This document shows positions 43,251-51,997 of a DNA stretch of 64,000 nucleotides, in pieces (position 1 is the stretch's first letter; every line of letters starts with the position of its first letter). A program made the translations under genes and the position numbers. Origin of the DNA: Winogradskya consettensis (GTDB lineage: Bacteria; Actinomycetota; Actinomycetes; Mycobacteriales; Micromonosporaceae); assembly GCF_018332715.1 (NCBI RefSeq), contig NZ_BOQP01000008.1, positions 558,001 through 622,000 of the forward strand, read 5' to 3'. The notes beneath the pieces were generated by a model. The model saw nothing but the letters and a program-made list of their open reading frames with translations, ran no database searches and had not been told where the DNA came from.

Positions 43251-43384
43251 CGCAAGATCAAAACATGCGCGGTGCCTCCTGTCCGCGCGGACGGACGTCC
43301 GCGGCGGGGATCGCGCCGGATCCGCTCGGCGGCCACCGCGATCCCGGCCACGAGCATGGCGCCCGCCCACGCGACGAGCAGGCT

Positions 43385-44026
43385 TCACCGATCGCGAGGC
43401 TGCTGGTCGGCCCACACCGCCTTCAGGCCGTCATCAGTGGCATAGAACAGATGCTGCTGCAGCTCGGAGACGGACGTCAGGGCATGCCGAAGCTGGTACG
43501 GACGAGCTGATCCCGCCGCCAGGAACGGTTGGGTGGCGAGCATGCCCTTGAGATCCGCGACCCGCCAATCCGCGCCCAGCAGCTTCCTCGCGCGCAGCAG
43601 CAGCGCGACTGCACCAACCGGCATCCGGTCTATGTAGACGTCAGCGATCAGCGGCATGTCCGGCTCCGGATCGGGCGGCAGGGTGAAACCGGCACGCAGC
43701 CACACCTCGAACGCAGGAGCAACGACTTCGGGGTCAACCGAGCCCAGCGCACCCAGATCGGCCGAGAACACCGGCCCGCCGTCGCTGTCGCCACCTCCAC
43801 CGCCGTCGCACCTCAGGAAGAATCCCCGATCGCCTTCCTGGGCGATCATGAGGTAGCCGGGGAGCCACTCGCCGACCTCGTAGGTCGTGTTGCGCTCGAG
43901 CACGGATTCCCAGCAGAAAACGGACAGTCCCGTGGTGTCGGCGGCGACATCGCCGGAGACTCCCGCCAGCCACCGCTGATAGGCGACGTCCGTCCGGGAA
44001 ACCAGCTGCTCGACCATCTCCCCCAC
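43385..44026 (-). CDS. Hypothetical protein, possibly SMI1/KNR4-like
   Basis: A 213-residue protein. Residues 40-95 (VGEWLPGYLMIAQEGDRGFFLRCDG followed by a glycine/aspartate run) resemble the SMI1/KNR4 immunity fold, which also often accompanies SUFU proteins. The C-terminal half is helical. GTG at 44026 has AGGAGGGG upstream. I cannot assign a function. The 134 bp between its stop and the SUFU start hold a short hydrophobic frame (LLVAWAGAMLVAGIAVAAE) without a convincing start. Confidence 0.65.
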   Translation of the reverse strand: MGEMVEQLVSRTDVAYQRWLAGVSGDVAADTTGLSVFCWESVLERNTTYEVGEWLPGYLMIAQEGDRGFFLRCDGGGGGDSDGGPVFSADLGALGSVDPEVVAPAFEVWLRAGFTLPPDPEPDMPLIADVYIDRMPVGAVALLLRARKLLGADWRVADLKGMLATQPFLAAGSARPYQLRHALTSVSELQQHLFYATDDGLKAVWADQQPRDR

Positions 44027-44102
44027 CGGTCCCCTCCTGTCGTCACCACCGACTGTGGCACGCCGTCGTACGACACCGTGCAGCAGCTGGCCGGATAGCG
44101 GG

Positions 44103-44618
44103 TCAGGGGGCCAGTCCGGGGAAGCTGCCGAACGGGCCGATGCGTCCCACCACCGGGGTCAGCGTCAGCTCCCCCGCGGGGATCGTCGCGAGATCCGGCA
44201 GGTGGGGCGTGCCCGACACCATGCCGAGGGTGATGTGCGGGCGGAAGTCCGGGCCGACGTTGCCGAGCGGCGGGCCGGCAGGCAGGGCCAGGGCGCTGCT
44301 GTGCAGGGCGTCGAGGTCGGGCCGGCGGACGATCTCCAGACCAAAATAGCTGCCACCGGTGGGCACGTAGTAGTCGCCCGCCGGGACCGCGGCGAACAGC
44401 AGGCCGATGATCTTCACCGTCAGCGGGCCGGGGTGGGCGTGGAGCCAGGCGTCGAGCGGCGCGCGGTCCTCGGTGTCGATGTGCAGGACCGAGACGTGCG
44501 GCGGGGCCTTCGGGCCGGCCAGGTTGAGCGGGCCCGCGGCGGCGCCGATCGTCGTGGCGAGGGCGGTGAGGGTCGCGCTGGTCGCTGGGTCGGGGAGCAG
44601 GACGATTCCGTACGGCAT
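44103..44618 (-). CDS. 2H phosphoesterase-superfamily protein (2'-5' RNA ligase-like)
   Basis: A 171-residue protein with the two histidine motifs of the 2H superfamily, PPHVSVLHI (residues 39-47) and RPHITLGM near residue 128. Such proteins act on cyclic phosphate or 2',5'-phosphodiester bonds in RNA or small nucleotides. The bilobal length is typical. It lies 9 bp downstream of the LysR gene on the same strand. Confidence 0.75.
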   Translation of the reverse strand: MPYGIVLLPDPATSATLTALATTIGAAAGPLNLAGPKAPPHVSVLHIDTEDRAPLDAWLHAHPGPLTVKIIGLLFAAVPAGDYYVPTGGSYFGLEIVRRPDLDALHSSALALPAGPPLGNVGPDFRPHITLGMVSGTPHLPDLATIPAGELTLTPVVGRIGPFGSFPGLAP

Positions 44619-44627
44619 GGTGGCTCC

Positions 44628-45521
44628 TCAGCGGGCGAGTTGCTGGGCTGTTTCGGACAGATGGTCCAGCACGGCGGCTACGGGCGGGGATGGTGTTCTC
44701 GTCGTGGCGGCGTACACCCGGCGTACTGATGCATCATCGCGGTGGATCCGCAGCAGTGAGATGTCGCCGGGGCGGGCGCGCAGCGCCAGGGCCGGGACCA
44801 GAGCGACCCCCAGGCCGGCGGCGACGCACCCGAGCTTGCCCGTCCATTCCGCGGCGACGATGCCGGTCCGGGGCCGGAACCCCGCCGGTAGGGTCGCGCG
44901 CAGCAGTTCGTCCTCCGCCGTGGCCGAGCCGGCGATGAAGGCCTCGTCGCTCAGCTCCGCGAGCCGCACGGACTTGCGCCCGGCCAGGCGATGCCCGGCC
45001 GGAACCGCCACCAGGAGTTCCTCGTCGAGCAGGTGCCGCAGGGTCAGGCGGGCGGCGGCCGGCGGCGGCCCGCTGATCACCACGACATCGGCCTCGCCCG
45101 ACTGCAACCGCTCCAGCAGCGCAGGTGTCCGGCCTTCGATCAACTGCACCTCAATCTTCGGGTACGCCCGGAGCAGAGCCGCCAGAGCCCGGGGCACGAG
45201 CGCCGCCACCGCCGTGGGAAACGCCCCGACCCGCACCCGCCCACCGCCCAGCCCCCGCAACGCGGCGAGATCGGCCCGCGCGGTCGCCAGCCGGTCCAGC
45301 ACGGCACTCGCATGCGGCAGCAGACTGTTTCCCGCATCGGTCAGCACCACCCCGCGCGCCACCCGCTCGAACAACCGCTCCCCGACCTCCCCCTCCAGCA
45401 CCGCGATCTGCCGCGACACCGCCGACTGCGTGAACCCGAGCGCCCGCGCAGCCGCGGTGATCGACCCCGTCCGAGCCACGGTCCGGAACACATCCAACGA
45501 ATCGGTCTGCACGGTACGCAT
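44628..45521 (-). CDS. LysR-family transcriptional regulator
   Basis: A 297-residue regulator. The N-terminal HTH (DVFRTVARTGSITAAARALGFTQSAVSRQIAVLE) is followed by the effector-binding domain with VRVGAFPTAVAALVPRAL and LVAVPAGHRLAG. It is divergent from the NAD-binding oxidoreductase gene, the usual LysR arrangement, with 71 bp between starts containing repeated GCATG motifs. I chose ATG 45521; the GTG at 45530 is possible. Confidence 0.9.
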   Translation of the reverse strand: MRTVQTDSLDVFRTVARTGSITAAARALGFTQSAVSRQIAVLEGEVGERLFERVARGVVLTDAGNSLLPHASAVLDRLATARADLAALRGLGGGRVRVGAFPTAVAALVPRALAALLRAYPKIEVQLIEGRTPALLERLQSGEADVVVISGPPPAAARLTLRHLLDEELLVAVPAGHRLAGRKSVRLAELSDEAFIAGSATAEDELLRATLPAGFRPRTGIVAAEWTGKLGCVAAGLGVALVPALALRARPGDISLLRIHRDDASVRRVYAATTRTPSPPVAAVLDHLSETAQQLAR

Positions 45522-45592
45522 GCTAGTCACGCATGTCGTCCATGCAGAACATTCGCTGGTGGCATGGCAGCCGCGCTCGATACCGTCGCCGC

Positions 45593-46549
45593 ATGATCTC
45601 GGTAGCCGTACTCGGCGCGGGCCGGATGGGCACCGCCATCACCCGCCGTCTCACCACCCGCGGCCACAACGTGACGGTGTGGAACAGATCGGGGGTCCAC
45701 ACCGCCACGTCCCCGGCCGACGCGGTCCGCGACGCCCAGGTGGTCATCGTGATGGTGACGGACGCGGCCGCCGTCGACGAGGTCCTGACCCGCGCCGCCC
45801 CGGCCCTGCAACCGGGCAGCGTGGTGCTGCAGATGTCCACCATCTCCCCGGACGAGGTGCGCGCACTGGCCGCCCGGTGCCCGGTTCCGCTGCTGGACGC
45901 CCCGGTCAAGGGCAGCGTCCCCGCCGCCGAGTCAGGCTCGCTCACCATCCTGCTCGGCGCAGGGGGCTCTGGCTCGAGCGGCTTGGGCTCGAGCGGCTTG
46001 GGCTCGAGCGGCTTGGGCGAGGGCGTAGACGGGCCCTCCGCAGGCGGTGAGGGGCGGGTCGGTAGTGGTGGGGCCGAGGAGTGGGGGGCGGTTACGGCAG
46101 TGCTGGCTGAGCTCGGGGAGGTTCGGCGATGTGGCGGGGTGGGGGCAGGGTCGGCTGTGAAGCTTGTGCTCAACGCCGCGCTGGTGACCGGGATCGCGGC
46201 CCTCGCCGACGTCATGGCGCTCGCGGCAGCCGTGGGGGTCGACCGGGAAACGGCCTGGGACGTCGTGGGCTCCAGCGCCCTCGCCGCAGCGGTCCCCCGA
46301 GCCCTGGCAACCGGGGCCGACTTCCCCCTGGCCCTCGCCGCCAAGGACACCGGCCTCGCCCTCACCGAACTCCCCTCCGCCCCGCTCCTGGCCGCCACCG
46401 CGCACGTCCTGCGCGCAACCCGGAACCCCACAGCCGACATCGCAACCCTCATCACCCCGGACAGAGCCACCAGCCACGCCACCACCGCAACCACGATCGC
46501 CGCGAACAGCGCAGCGATTACCGCCGGCGACATCGAGGAGACCGAATGA
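45593..46549 (+). CDS. NAD(P)-dependent beta-hydroxyacid dehydrogenase-like oxidoreductase
   Basis: A 318-residue 6-phosphogluconate/3-hydroxyisobutyrate dehydrogenase family protein. The Rossmann motif VAVLGAGRMGTAI starts at residue 4, with the substrate loop PLLDAPVKGSVPAAESG and the catalytic lysine in GAGSAVKLVLNAAL. About 40 Gly/Ser-rich residues (three 15-bp repeats plus flank) interrupt the protein between the two domains, where relatives have a short linker (ILLGA to AVTAVLAELG). It is divergent from LysR and overlaps the RidA gene by 4 bp. Confidence 0.85.
   Translation: MISVAVLGAGRMGTAITRRLTTRGHNVTVWNRSGVHTATSPADAVRDAQVVIVMVTDAAAVDEVLTRAAPALQPGSVVLQMSTISPDEVRALAARCPVPLLDAPVKGSVPAAESGSLTILLGAGGSGSSGLGSSGLGSSGLGEGVDGPSAGGEGRVGSGGAEEWGAVTAVLAELGEVRRCGGVGAGSAVKLVLNAALVTGIAALADVMALAAAVGVDRETAWDVVGSSALAAAVPRALATGADFPLALAAKDTGLALTELPSAPLLAATAHVLRATRNPTADIATLITPDRATSHATTATTIAANSAAITAGDIEETE
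45971..46015 (+). repeat. 15-bp tandem repeat inside the dehydrogenase gene
   Basis: Three perfect copies of GGCTCGAGCGGCTTG, encoding repeats of GSSGL, lie in frame at the interdomain region. Perfect identity suggests very recent expansion. Confidence 0.92.
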
Positions 46550-46959
46550 AGACCATGTTGGACAATCCGCACGGCGTGGCTGCGCCGTTCGGGGACCGCT
46601 TCGCGCACGTGGCCCGGGTCGACCTGACCGGCGGCGGGGCGCTGCTGATGCTCTCCGGCCAGGTGGCCGTCGACGACGCCGGCGCGGTGGTCGCCCCCGG
46701 GGACGCGGGCCGCCAAGCGGAGCAGATCTTCGATCTCATCGGCCGGCTGCTCGCTGCGCACGGTGCTGACCTGCACGGCGTACTGCACATCCGGACGTTC
46801 ATGACGAGCCTCGACGACCTGGCCGCGTACGCCAAGGTCCGGAATGAGGTTTTCACCTCGACGCCCCCGCCTGCCAGCACCACCGTCGAGGTCGGGCGGC
46901 TCTTCCTGCCCGGGGCGGTGCTCGAAGTGGAGGTGACCGCGGCGGTGGCGGCGCCCTAA
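46546..46959 (+). CDS. RidA/YjgF-family protein
   Basis: A 137-residue RidA-like protein. The family pattern is visible in LLMLSGQVAVDDAGAVV, AEQIFDLIGRLLAAHGADLHGVLHIRTFM and STTVEVGRLFLPGAVLEVEVTA. The arginine that deaminates enamines in classical RidA is not evident at the expected position (VEVGRLF has V-G-R). It is coupled to the dehydrogenase gene by ATGA overlap, suggesting a shared catabolic step. Confidence 0.85.
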   Translation: MKTMLDNPHGVAAPFGDRFAHVARVDLTGGGALLMLSGQVAVDDAGAVVAPGDAGRQAEQIFDLIGRLLAAHGADLHGVLHIRTFMTSLDDLAAYAKVRNEVFTSTPPPASTTVEVGRLFLPGAVLEVEVTAAVAAP

Positions 46960-47034
46960 GCTGGCGGGTGGAAACGGGTTCGGCACGCGACCGGTGGCGG
47001 GGAGGCGCGTCACTTCGCGCTGCGTGGAGACGCC

Positions 47035-48165
47035 ATGTCCTACCGTGCCCTGCTGCACGAGACCCGCCCGTCGCTGCTGCTGTTCGGCTTCCTTGCCCGG
47101 CTGCCGTACGCGATGTCCTCCCTGACGACCCTGATGCTGTTGCAGTCCGCGACCGGCAGTTACGGCTTCGCGGGCGCCGCCGCCGGGGCGCAGAGCCTGG
47201 CGACCGGCGCTGGTGGCCTGGTCGTCGGCCGCCTCACCGAGCGGGCAGGCTTGCGCCGCATCGGTGCCCTGACCGCAGTGGCCAACGCGGCAGCCCTGAC
47301 CGCGCTGGTTGCCGCCACGCACATCGGCCGGCCCGCGATGGCCGGCGCGGCGATCGCCACCGGGCTGGCCCAGGCCCAGGTCGGCGCGCTGATCCGGGCA
47401 CACTGGTCGCAGCTGGCCCGCTCCCGGCCCGGCCTGCTGACAACCGCGCTGTCCTACGAGGCCGCCGTCGACGAGACGAGCTTCATCGCCGGCCCGGCAA
47501 TCGTCGGGCTCCTCGCCGCGGTCACCACACCGCTGCCGGCCCTCGCCGGTGCGGCGGTGCTGCTGCTCGCGGGTCTTCCGCTCGCCCGCCGCTACGCCGA
47601 TCCCGAGCCCGGCCCGGACCGCCGCACGACGCTTCCCCCGCTGCCCGTGACGCCGCTCGCGACGCTGGTGGTCGCCATGGCGTTGCTGGGGGCGATCTTC
47701 GGGGTGCTGCAGGTGGCCGTCACGGCGTACGCCGGAGATCCTGGCTCTGCCGGTCTGCTCTACGCCGGTCTCGGCGCCGGGAGCGCGCTGGCCGGCCTGG
47801 CCTGCGGCTGGTTGCCCGCCCGCTTCGGCGCAGTGGCCCGCTACCGCACGTTCGCAGCCGGCCTGCTGGCCGGCATGGCCTTGATCGCGTTCGGCGAAAC
47901 CATGCTCCCGGTCGCCATCGTGCTCGCCGGTGCGACGATCGCGCCCTACATGATCAGCGTCTACACGCTCGCCGAACGCGCCTCCGCCGGCCGGGTCGCC
48001 GTCGCCCTGACCATCGTCGGCGCGGGCGGCCCAGTCGGCACCGCCACAGGCCAGGCCGCCGCAGGCCTGCTCATCGACTCCCACGGCCCCCACGCCGCAT
48101 TCCTGCTCACCCCCGCCCTGGCCGCAGCGGCCCTGCTGGTCGCTCACTCACCCCGGTCGAGCTGA
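47035..48165 (+). CDS. MFS transporter
   Basis: A 376-residue major-facilitator protein with about 11-12 transmembrane helices. The loop after helix 2 (VVGRLTERAGLRRIG) is the MFS motif A equivalent. This short form matches drug/metabolite exporters of actinobacteria. ATG at 47035 follows GGAGACGCC. It stands alone, 75 bp after the RidA gene, and converges with the ebo-type operon, so it is not obviously part of it. Confidence 0.88.
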   Translation: MSYRALLHETRPSLLLFGFLARLPYAMSSLTTLMLLQSATGSYGFAGAAAGAQSLATGAGGLVVGRLTERAGLRRIGALTAVANAAALTALVAATHIGRPAMAGAAIATGLAQAQVGALIRAHWSQLARSRPGLLTTALSYEAAVDETSFIAGPAIVGLLAAVTTPLPALAGAAVLLLAGLPLARRYADPEPGPDRRTTLPPLPVTPLATLVVAMALLGAIFGVLQVAVTAYAGDPGSAGLLYAGLGAGSALAGLACGWLPARFGAVARYRTFAAGLLAGMALIAFGETMLPVAIVLAGATIAPYMISVYTLAERASAGRVAVALTIVGAGGPVGTATGQAAAGLLIDSHGPHAAFLLTPALAAAALLVAHSPRSS

Positions 48166-48318
48166 TTCTCCGGTACGCCCGCAGCCCGCCCGTACTCCAC
48201 AGCAGCCGCCCGCCCTTCTTCGTCCCCCACGGCATACCGGAACACCCGCCCGGCAAAGAACCACCACGTGGTCGGCCCCGACCCGCAGGCTCTCGGTGAG
48301 CGACCGCCGGCTCAGCAT
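48144..48318 (-). pseudogene. Possible frameshifted small ORF
   Basis: On the minus strand ATG 48316-48318 opens MLSRRSLTESLR, and after a one-base shift near 48280 the next frame continues GPTTWWFFAGRVFRYAVGDE to a stop at 48144. The joined peptide looks like a genuine small hydrophobic protein, but no single frame covers it. It overlaps the end of the MFS gene by 22 bp. Confidence 0.3.
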
Positions 48319-48325
48319 CCCGGCC

Positions 48326-49396
48326 TCAGTGGTCACGGGCGATGACCGACGAGGCCAGGCCGGTCAGGGCGGCGCGGGCCTCGTCGGTGAGCGGCGCCTC
48401 GGCCAGCGCGGCGGTCGCCTCGGCGGCCCGGCGGCGGATGAGGTCCTCGATGTCCTCGCGGGCGCCCGTGACGGTGATGATGTCGCGCAGCTCCGCGGCT
48501 CCGGTGTCGTCCAGCGAGGCTGTGCCGAAGAGTTCGCGGATGCGGGCGGCCTGCGTACGTGAGGCTCGGTCTCGGGCCATGGCCACCATGACGGTGGGTT
48601 TGCCTTCGCGGAGGTCGTCGATGACCGGTTTGCCGGTTCGGGCAGGGTCGCCAAAGACGCCGAGGACGTCGTCGCGCAACTGGAAGGCGTCGCCGAGGGG
48701 GTCGCCGAAGGCTTGCAGGGCGGCGTGCAGGGCCGGGCCGCCGTCCGCGAGGGCGGCGCCGATCTGCAGGGGGCGGGTGACCGTGTAGCGGGCGGCTTTC
48801 ATGCGGATCACGGTGAGGGCGCCTGCCACCGAGCCTTCGCCGACGCCGGAGACCAGGTCGAGGTACTGGCCGGCGATGACCTCGGTGCGCATGACGGTGA
48901 AGAGTTCGTAGCCGCGGTGGATCCCCTCGATGGGCAGGCCGGACTCGTGGAACAGGTGATCCGCCCACGCGGCGCAGAGGTCACCGCAGAGCAGGGCGGC
49001 GCTGTTGCCGTACCGGACGGCTTCGCCTTTCCAGGAGTGGCGGGTGTGGACGTCGGCGAAGTGGCGGTGGACGGTCGGGTGGCCGCGGCGCAGGCTGCTG
49101 CCGTCCATGATGTCGTCGTGGATGAGGGCGAAGGCGTGGAAGAGTTCGAGGGCGGCCGCGGCGGTGACGATCGGCTCGCCGTCGGGGCGGCCCGCGCCGC
49201 GCCAGCCCCAGTAGCAGAACATCGGGCGCAGGCGTTTGCCGTCGGCGAGCACGAAGCGCCGCACGGCGTCCAGGACACCCCGCGGGGTGCCATCAGGCCA
49301 GTGCGGTCGCTGTTTGTCCAGGTACGCGATGAGCGCCGCCTCGCATCGGCGCGCCAGCCCCGCCGCGTCGGTCTCCAGCGCGATCTCAACGGTCAT
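48326..49396 (-). CDS. Polyprenyl (isoprenyl) diphosphate synthase
   Basis: A 356-residue all-helical prenyltransferase. The first aspartate-rich motif is HDDIMDGSSLRRG (residues about 93-105), DGKRLRP precedes it, and the second motif is LRDDVLGVFGD near residue 240. It condenses IPP with allylic diphosphates. The two residues upstream of the first motif (A-L) do not clearly limit product length, so geranylgeranyl or longer chains are possible. It lies 85 bp downstream of the phosphodiesterase gene, same strand, and probably supplies the prenyl donor for the UbiA enzyme of the operon. Confidence 0.88.
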   Translation of the reverse strand: MTVEIALETDAAGLARRCEAALIAYLDKQRPHWPDGTPRGVLDAVRRFVLADGKRLRPMFCYWGWRGAGRPDGEPIVTAAAALELFHAFALIHDDIMDGSSLRRGHPTVHRHFADVHTRHSWKGEAVRYGNSAALLCGDLCAAWADHLFHESGLPIEGIHRGYELFTVMRTEVIAGQYLDLVSGVGEGSVAGALTVIRMKAARYTVTRPLQIGAALADGGPALHAALQAFGDPLGDAFQLRDDVLGVFGDPARTGKPVIDDLREGKPTVMVAMARDRASRTQAARIRELFGTASLDDTGAAELRDIITVTGAREDIEDLIRRRAAEATAALAEAPLTDEARAALTGLASSVIARDH

Positions 49397-49481
49397 GCTG
49401 TGCCTTCCTTACGCATGCCCTCATGGCCCTCGCCCTCACGGCCGTTCGCCGCCGACGGGCCGCGTGGCTCGGTGCAATCGG

Positions 49482-50849
49482 TCATGCGAGGTCCGCCAGC
49501 CGTAGGAGCAGGTCCTTCACCTCGGTGGCGGCGAACGAGTCACGGGCGGCGGCCGCGTCGGTGCAGAGCAGGACGGGTGCGTCGAGGGGGTCGGTCGGGA
49601 GGCGGCCGTGCGAGCCCCGGACCGCTGCGGCGCCGGCGTCCAGGCCGACGACGTTCATCAGGTAGCGCAGGCCGATCTTCTTGCGGAGCAGGGCGAGACC
49701 CGCACGCCCCTTGGCAGCGCCGGGCCCGGCGGGGTCGAAGAAGAGCTCCGCGGGGTCGTAGCCGGGTTTGCGGTGGATCTCCACGAGGCGCGCGAAGTCG
49801 GGTGCGCGGGCGTCGTCGAGCCAGTAGTAGTAGGTGAACCACGCGTCCGGCTCGGCGATCAGGACGAGGTCCCCCGATCGCTCGTGGCCGAGCCCTGCCT
49901 GCTCCGATTTGTCCAGCACGGATTCCACGCCGGGCAGGTCGGCGCAGAGCTTGGCGACTTGCGAGATATCGGCTTTGTCGCGAACGTACACGTGGGCCAC
50001 CTGGTGATCAGCCACTGCGAAGGCGCGCGAGACCCACGGGTCGAGATACTCCATCCCCGCTTGCGTGTACACCTCGAGGTGGCCGGAACGCCGCAGGGCA
50101 CGGTTGATGTCCACCGGCCGGCTGACATCCGTGATCCCGTATTCCGACAGCACGACAACCGTCGCGTCACGAGCAGCGGCCGCGTCCAGCACCGGAGCGA
50201 GGACGGCGTCCAGCGCTGCCGCCGCCGCGGCGGCCTCGGGACCCGACGGGCCGTAGCGCTGCAGGTCGTAGTCGAGGTGGGGAACGTACACGAGGGTCAG
50301 ATCGGGGTTGTGGTCCTGCATGATCTGCACGGCAGCCCGGCAGATCCACTCCGAGGACGGCATCCCCGCGTTCGCGCCCCAGTAACTGAACAGCGGGAAC
50401 GGCCCGAGCCGGGTGACCAGTTCATCGTGCAGGGACGGCGGGTACGTGTAGCAGTCCGGATCCTTGCGCCCGTCCGCGTGGTAGATCGGCCGTGGGGTGA
50501 CCGTCCAGTCGACGGCCGCGCCCATGGCGTACCACCAGCAGATGTTGGCCACCGTGTAGCCGGGCCGGACCGCCCGGGCCGCGTCCCACAGCTTCTCCCC
50601 GCCGACCAGCGCGTTGTGCTGGCGCCAGAGGAGGACCTCGCCCAGCTCGCGGAAGTACCAGCCGTTGCCGACGATCCCGTGCTCGGCGGGCAGCACCCCG
50701 GTCAGGAACGTCGACTGCACCGAGCATGTCACCGCGGGCAGCACCGTGCCCAGCGACGCCCGGAACCCGCCGAGACGCGACAACCGCGGCATGTGCCGCA
50801 GCAGCCGGGGCGTCAGACCGACGACGTCGAGCACGACCACCGGCTTCAT
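49482..50849 (-). CDS. EboF-like alkaline phosphatase-fold phosphodiesterase
   Basis: A 455-residue nucleotide pyrophosphatase/phosphodiesterase-family protein. The nucleophile threonine is in LPAVTCSVQSTFLTG (about residues 36-50), and the metal site is completed by VPHLDYDLQRYG and VVVLSEYGITDV. No signal peptide is seen. In ebo clusters this protein accompanies prenylated-metabolite genes. Its ATG overlaps the EboE stop by 4 bp. Confidence 0.82.
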   Translation of the reverse strand: MKPVVVLDVVGLTPRLLRHMPRLSRLGGFRASLGTVLPAVTCSVQSTFLTGVLPAEHGIVGNGWYFRELGEVLLWRQHNALVGGEKLWDAARAVRPGYTVANICWWYAMGAAVDWTVTPRPIYHADGRKDPDCYTYPPSLHDELVTRLGPFPLFSYWGANAGMPSSEWICRAAVQIMQDHNPDLTLVYVPHLDYDLQRYGPSGPEAAAAAAALDAVLAPVLDAAAARDATVVVLSEYGITDVSRPVDINRALRRSGHLEVYTQAGMEYLDPWVSRAFAVADHQVAHVYVRDKADISQVAKLCADLPGVESVLDKSEQAGLGHERSGDLVLIAEPDAWFTYYYWLDDARAPDFARLVEIHRKPGYDPAELFFDPAGPGAAKGRAGLALLRKKIGLRYLMNVVGLDAGAAAVRGSHGRLPTDPLDAPVLLCTDAAAARDSFAATEVKDLLLRLADLA

Positions 50850-51997
50850 GACGGCACCCCCTGCGTGACGGCGAGACCCAGCGCGGTGAGCTGCGCGCGG
50901 GCGAAGAACAGCTCGGACGCGATCCCGTTGGCAAGCTCAGCGGGTCCGTCCGGGCGCGAGGCGGGGGGCAGGACATTCCACGTGTACGTCTCCACATCGA
51001 AGTGGTCGCACAGCGCCGTGTCACCGCCGGCAATCTCGCGTAAAGCGTCGGCCAGCACCCCGACCGTGGTGCGCAACGGAGGAACGGGTGGCTGGTGCAA
51101 CGGCACGTGGTAATGAATTCGCCACGGTTGTTCGTCCGCTCCGGGCGTACACAAGGCTTCGTCCAGATCGTCGGCCGACAGGCCGTGCGGCCCCCGGGTC
51201 TGATGCAGGAACCGGCGCTCGGCGTATTCGCTCAGCACCACCGCGTCGCGGTGCGGATCCTCGCTCACCAGCGCCGCGGAGATCTGGGTCTTCACGATCG
51301 GGATGCCGGCCTCGCGCAGCCGGCCCACCGCCTCGGCGGGTTCCTCCCACGCGCAGGCGAGATGGGCCAGGTCGAGACACACGCCCAGCACCTCGGTGTC
51401 GGCCTCACCCAGCAGCGCGACGGCCTCCGCGGTCGTCTCGACGATGCATCCCGGCTCCGGCTCGAACGCCACCCGCACCGGTCGCGGCAACTGGTGCAAC
51501 TGCCGGGCCAGCTCGTCAAGGGCACGACGGCACGCCGACGCCCGCGCGGCGTCCCACGGGTCACGCCAGGCCAGCGGCAGGGTCGACACCGATCCCCGCA
51601 CGGCATCCGCGGGCAACAGATCAGTCAAGATCTTCGCCAGATCCATGGTGTACGCCAACCGCTGCGGCGTCGTCCAATCCGGCTGGTACACCGCGTACTT
51701 CACCACGGGCGCCTGGAAGGACTGATAGGGGAACCCGTTCAGGGTCACCACCTCGAGCCCCCGCGCCGTCAGCGCACCGCGCAACCGCTGCCGCGCGGCC
51801 CCGTCCGAGGCGAGCCCCGCAGCGACCGGAGCCGCCAGCCACAATCCCAGACCCAGGACATCGGCCCCGAGGCGTTCCCTGATCGGTACGGCGTACGTGT
51901 CGAGCTGTTCGAGAATGCCCGCCAGATCCTCGGCGGCATGCACGTTCGTACAGTAGGAAAGGTGCACGACCTGACCATCCGGATGCCGCAACCGCAT
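50846..51997 (-). CDS. eboE: EboE-like TIM-barrel protein (metabolite traffic protein EboE)
   Basis: A 383-residue sugar-isomerase-like barrel. The opening HLSYCTNVHAAEDL and GLEVVTLNGFPYQSF are characteristic of EboE proteins, and the glutamate-rich strand RVAFEPEPGCIVET supplies metal ligands. The related cluster in cyanobacteria and pseudomonads is required for export or maturation of secondary metabolites such as scytonemin precursors; that role is transferred here by homology only. One-base overlap (TGATG) with the TatD-like gene. Confidence 0.82.
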   Translation of the reverse strand: MRLRHPDGQVVHLSYCTNVHAAEDLAGILEQLDTYAVPIRERLGADVLGLGLWLAAPVAAGLASDGAARQRLRGALTARGLEVVTLNGFPYQSFQAPVVKYAVYQPDWTTPQRLAYTMDLAKILTDLLPADAVRGSVSTLPLAWRDPWDAARASACRRALDELARQLHQLPRPVRVAFEPEPGCIVETTAEAVALLGEADTEVLGVCLDLAHLACAWEEPAEAVGRLREAGIPIVKTQISAALVSEDPHRDAVVLSEYAERRFLHQTRGPHGLSADDLDEALCTPGADEQPWRIHYHVPLHQPPVPPLRTTVGVLADALREIAGGDTALCDHFDVETYTWNVLPPASRPDGPAELANGIASELFFARAQLTALGLAVTQGVPS

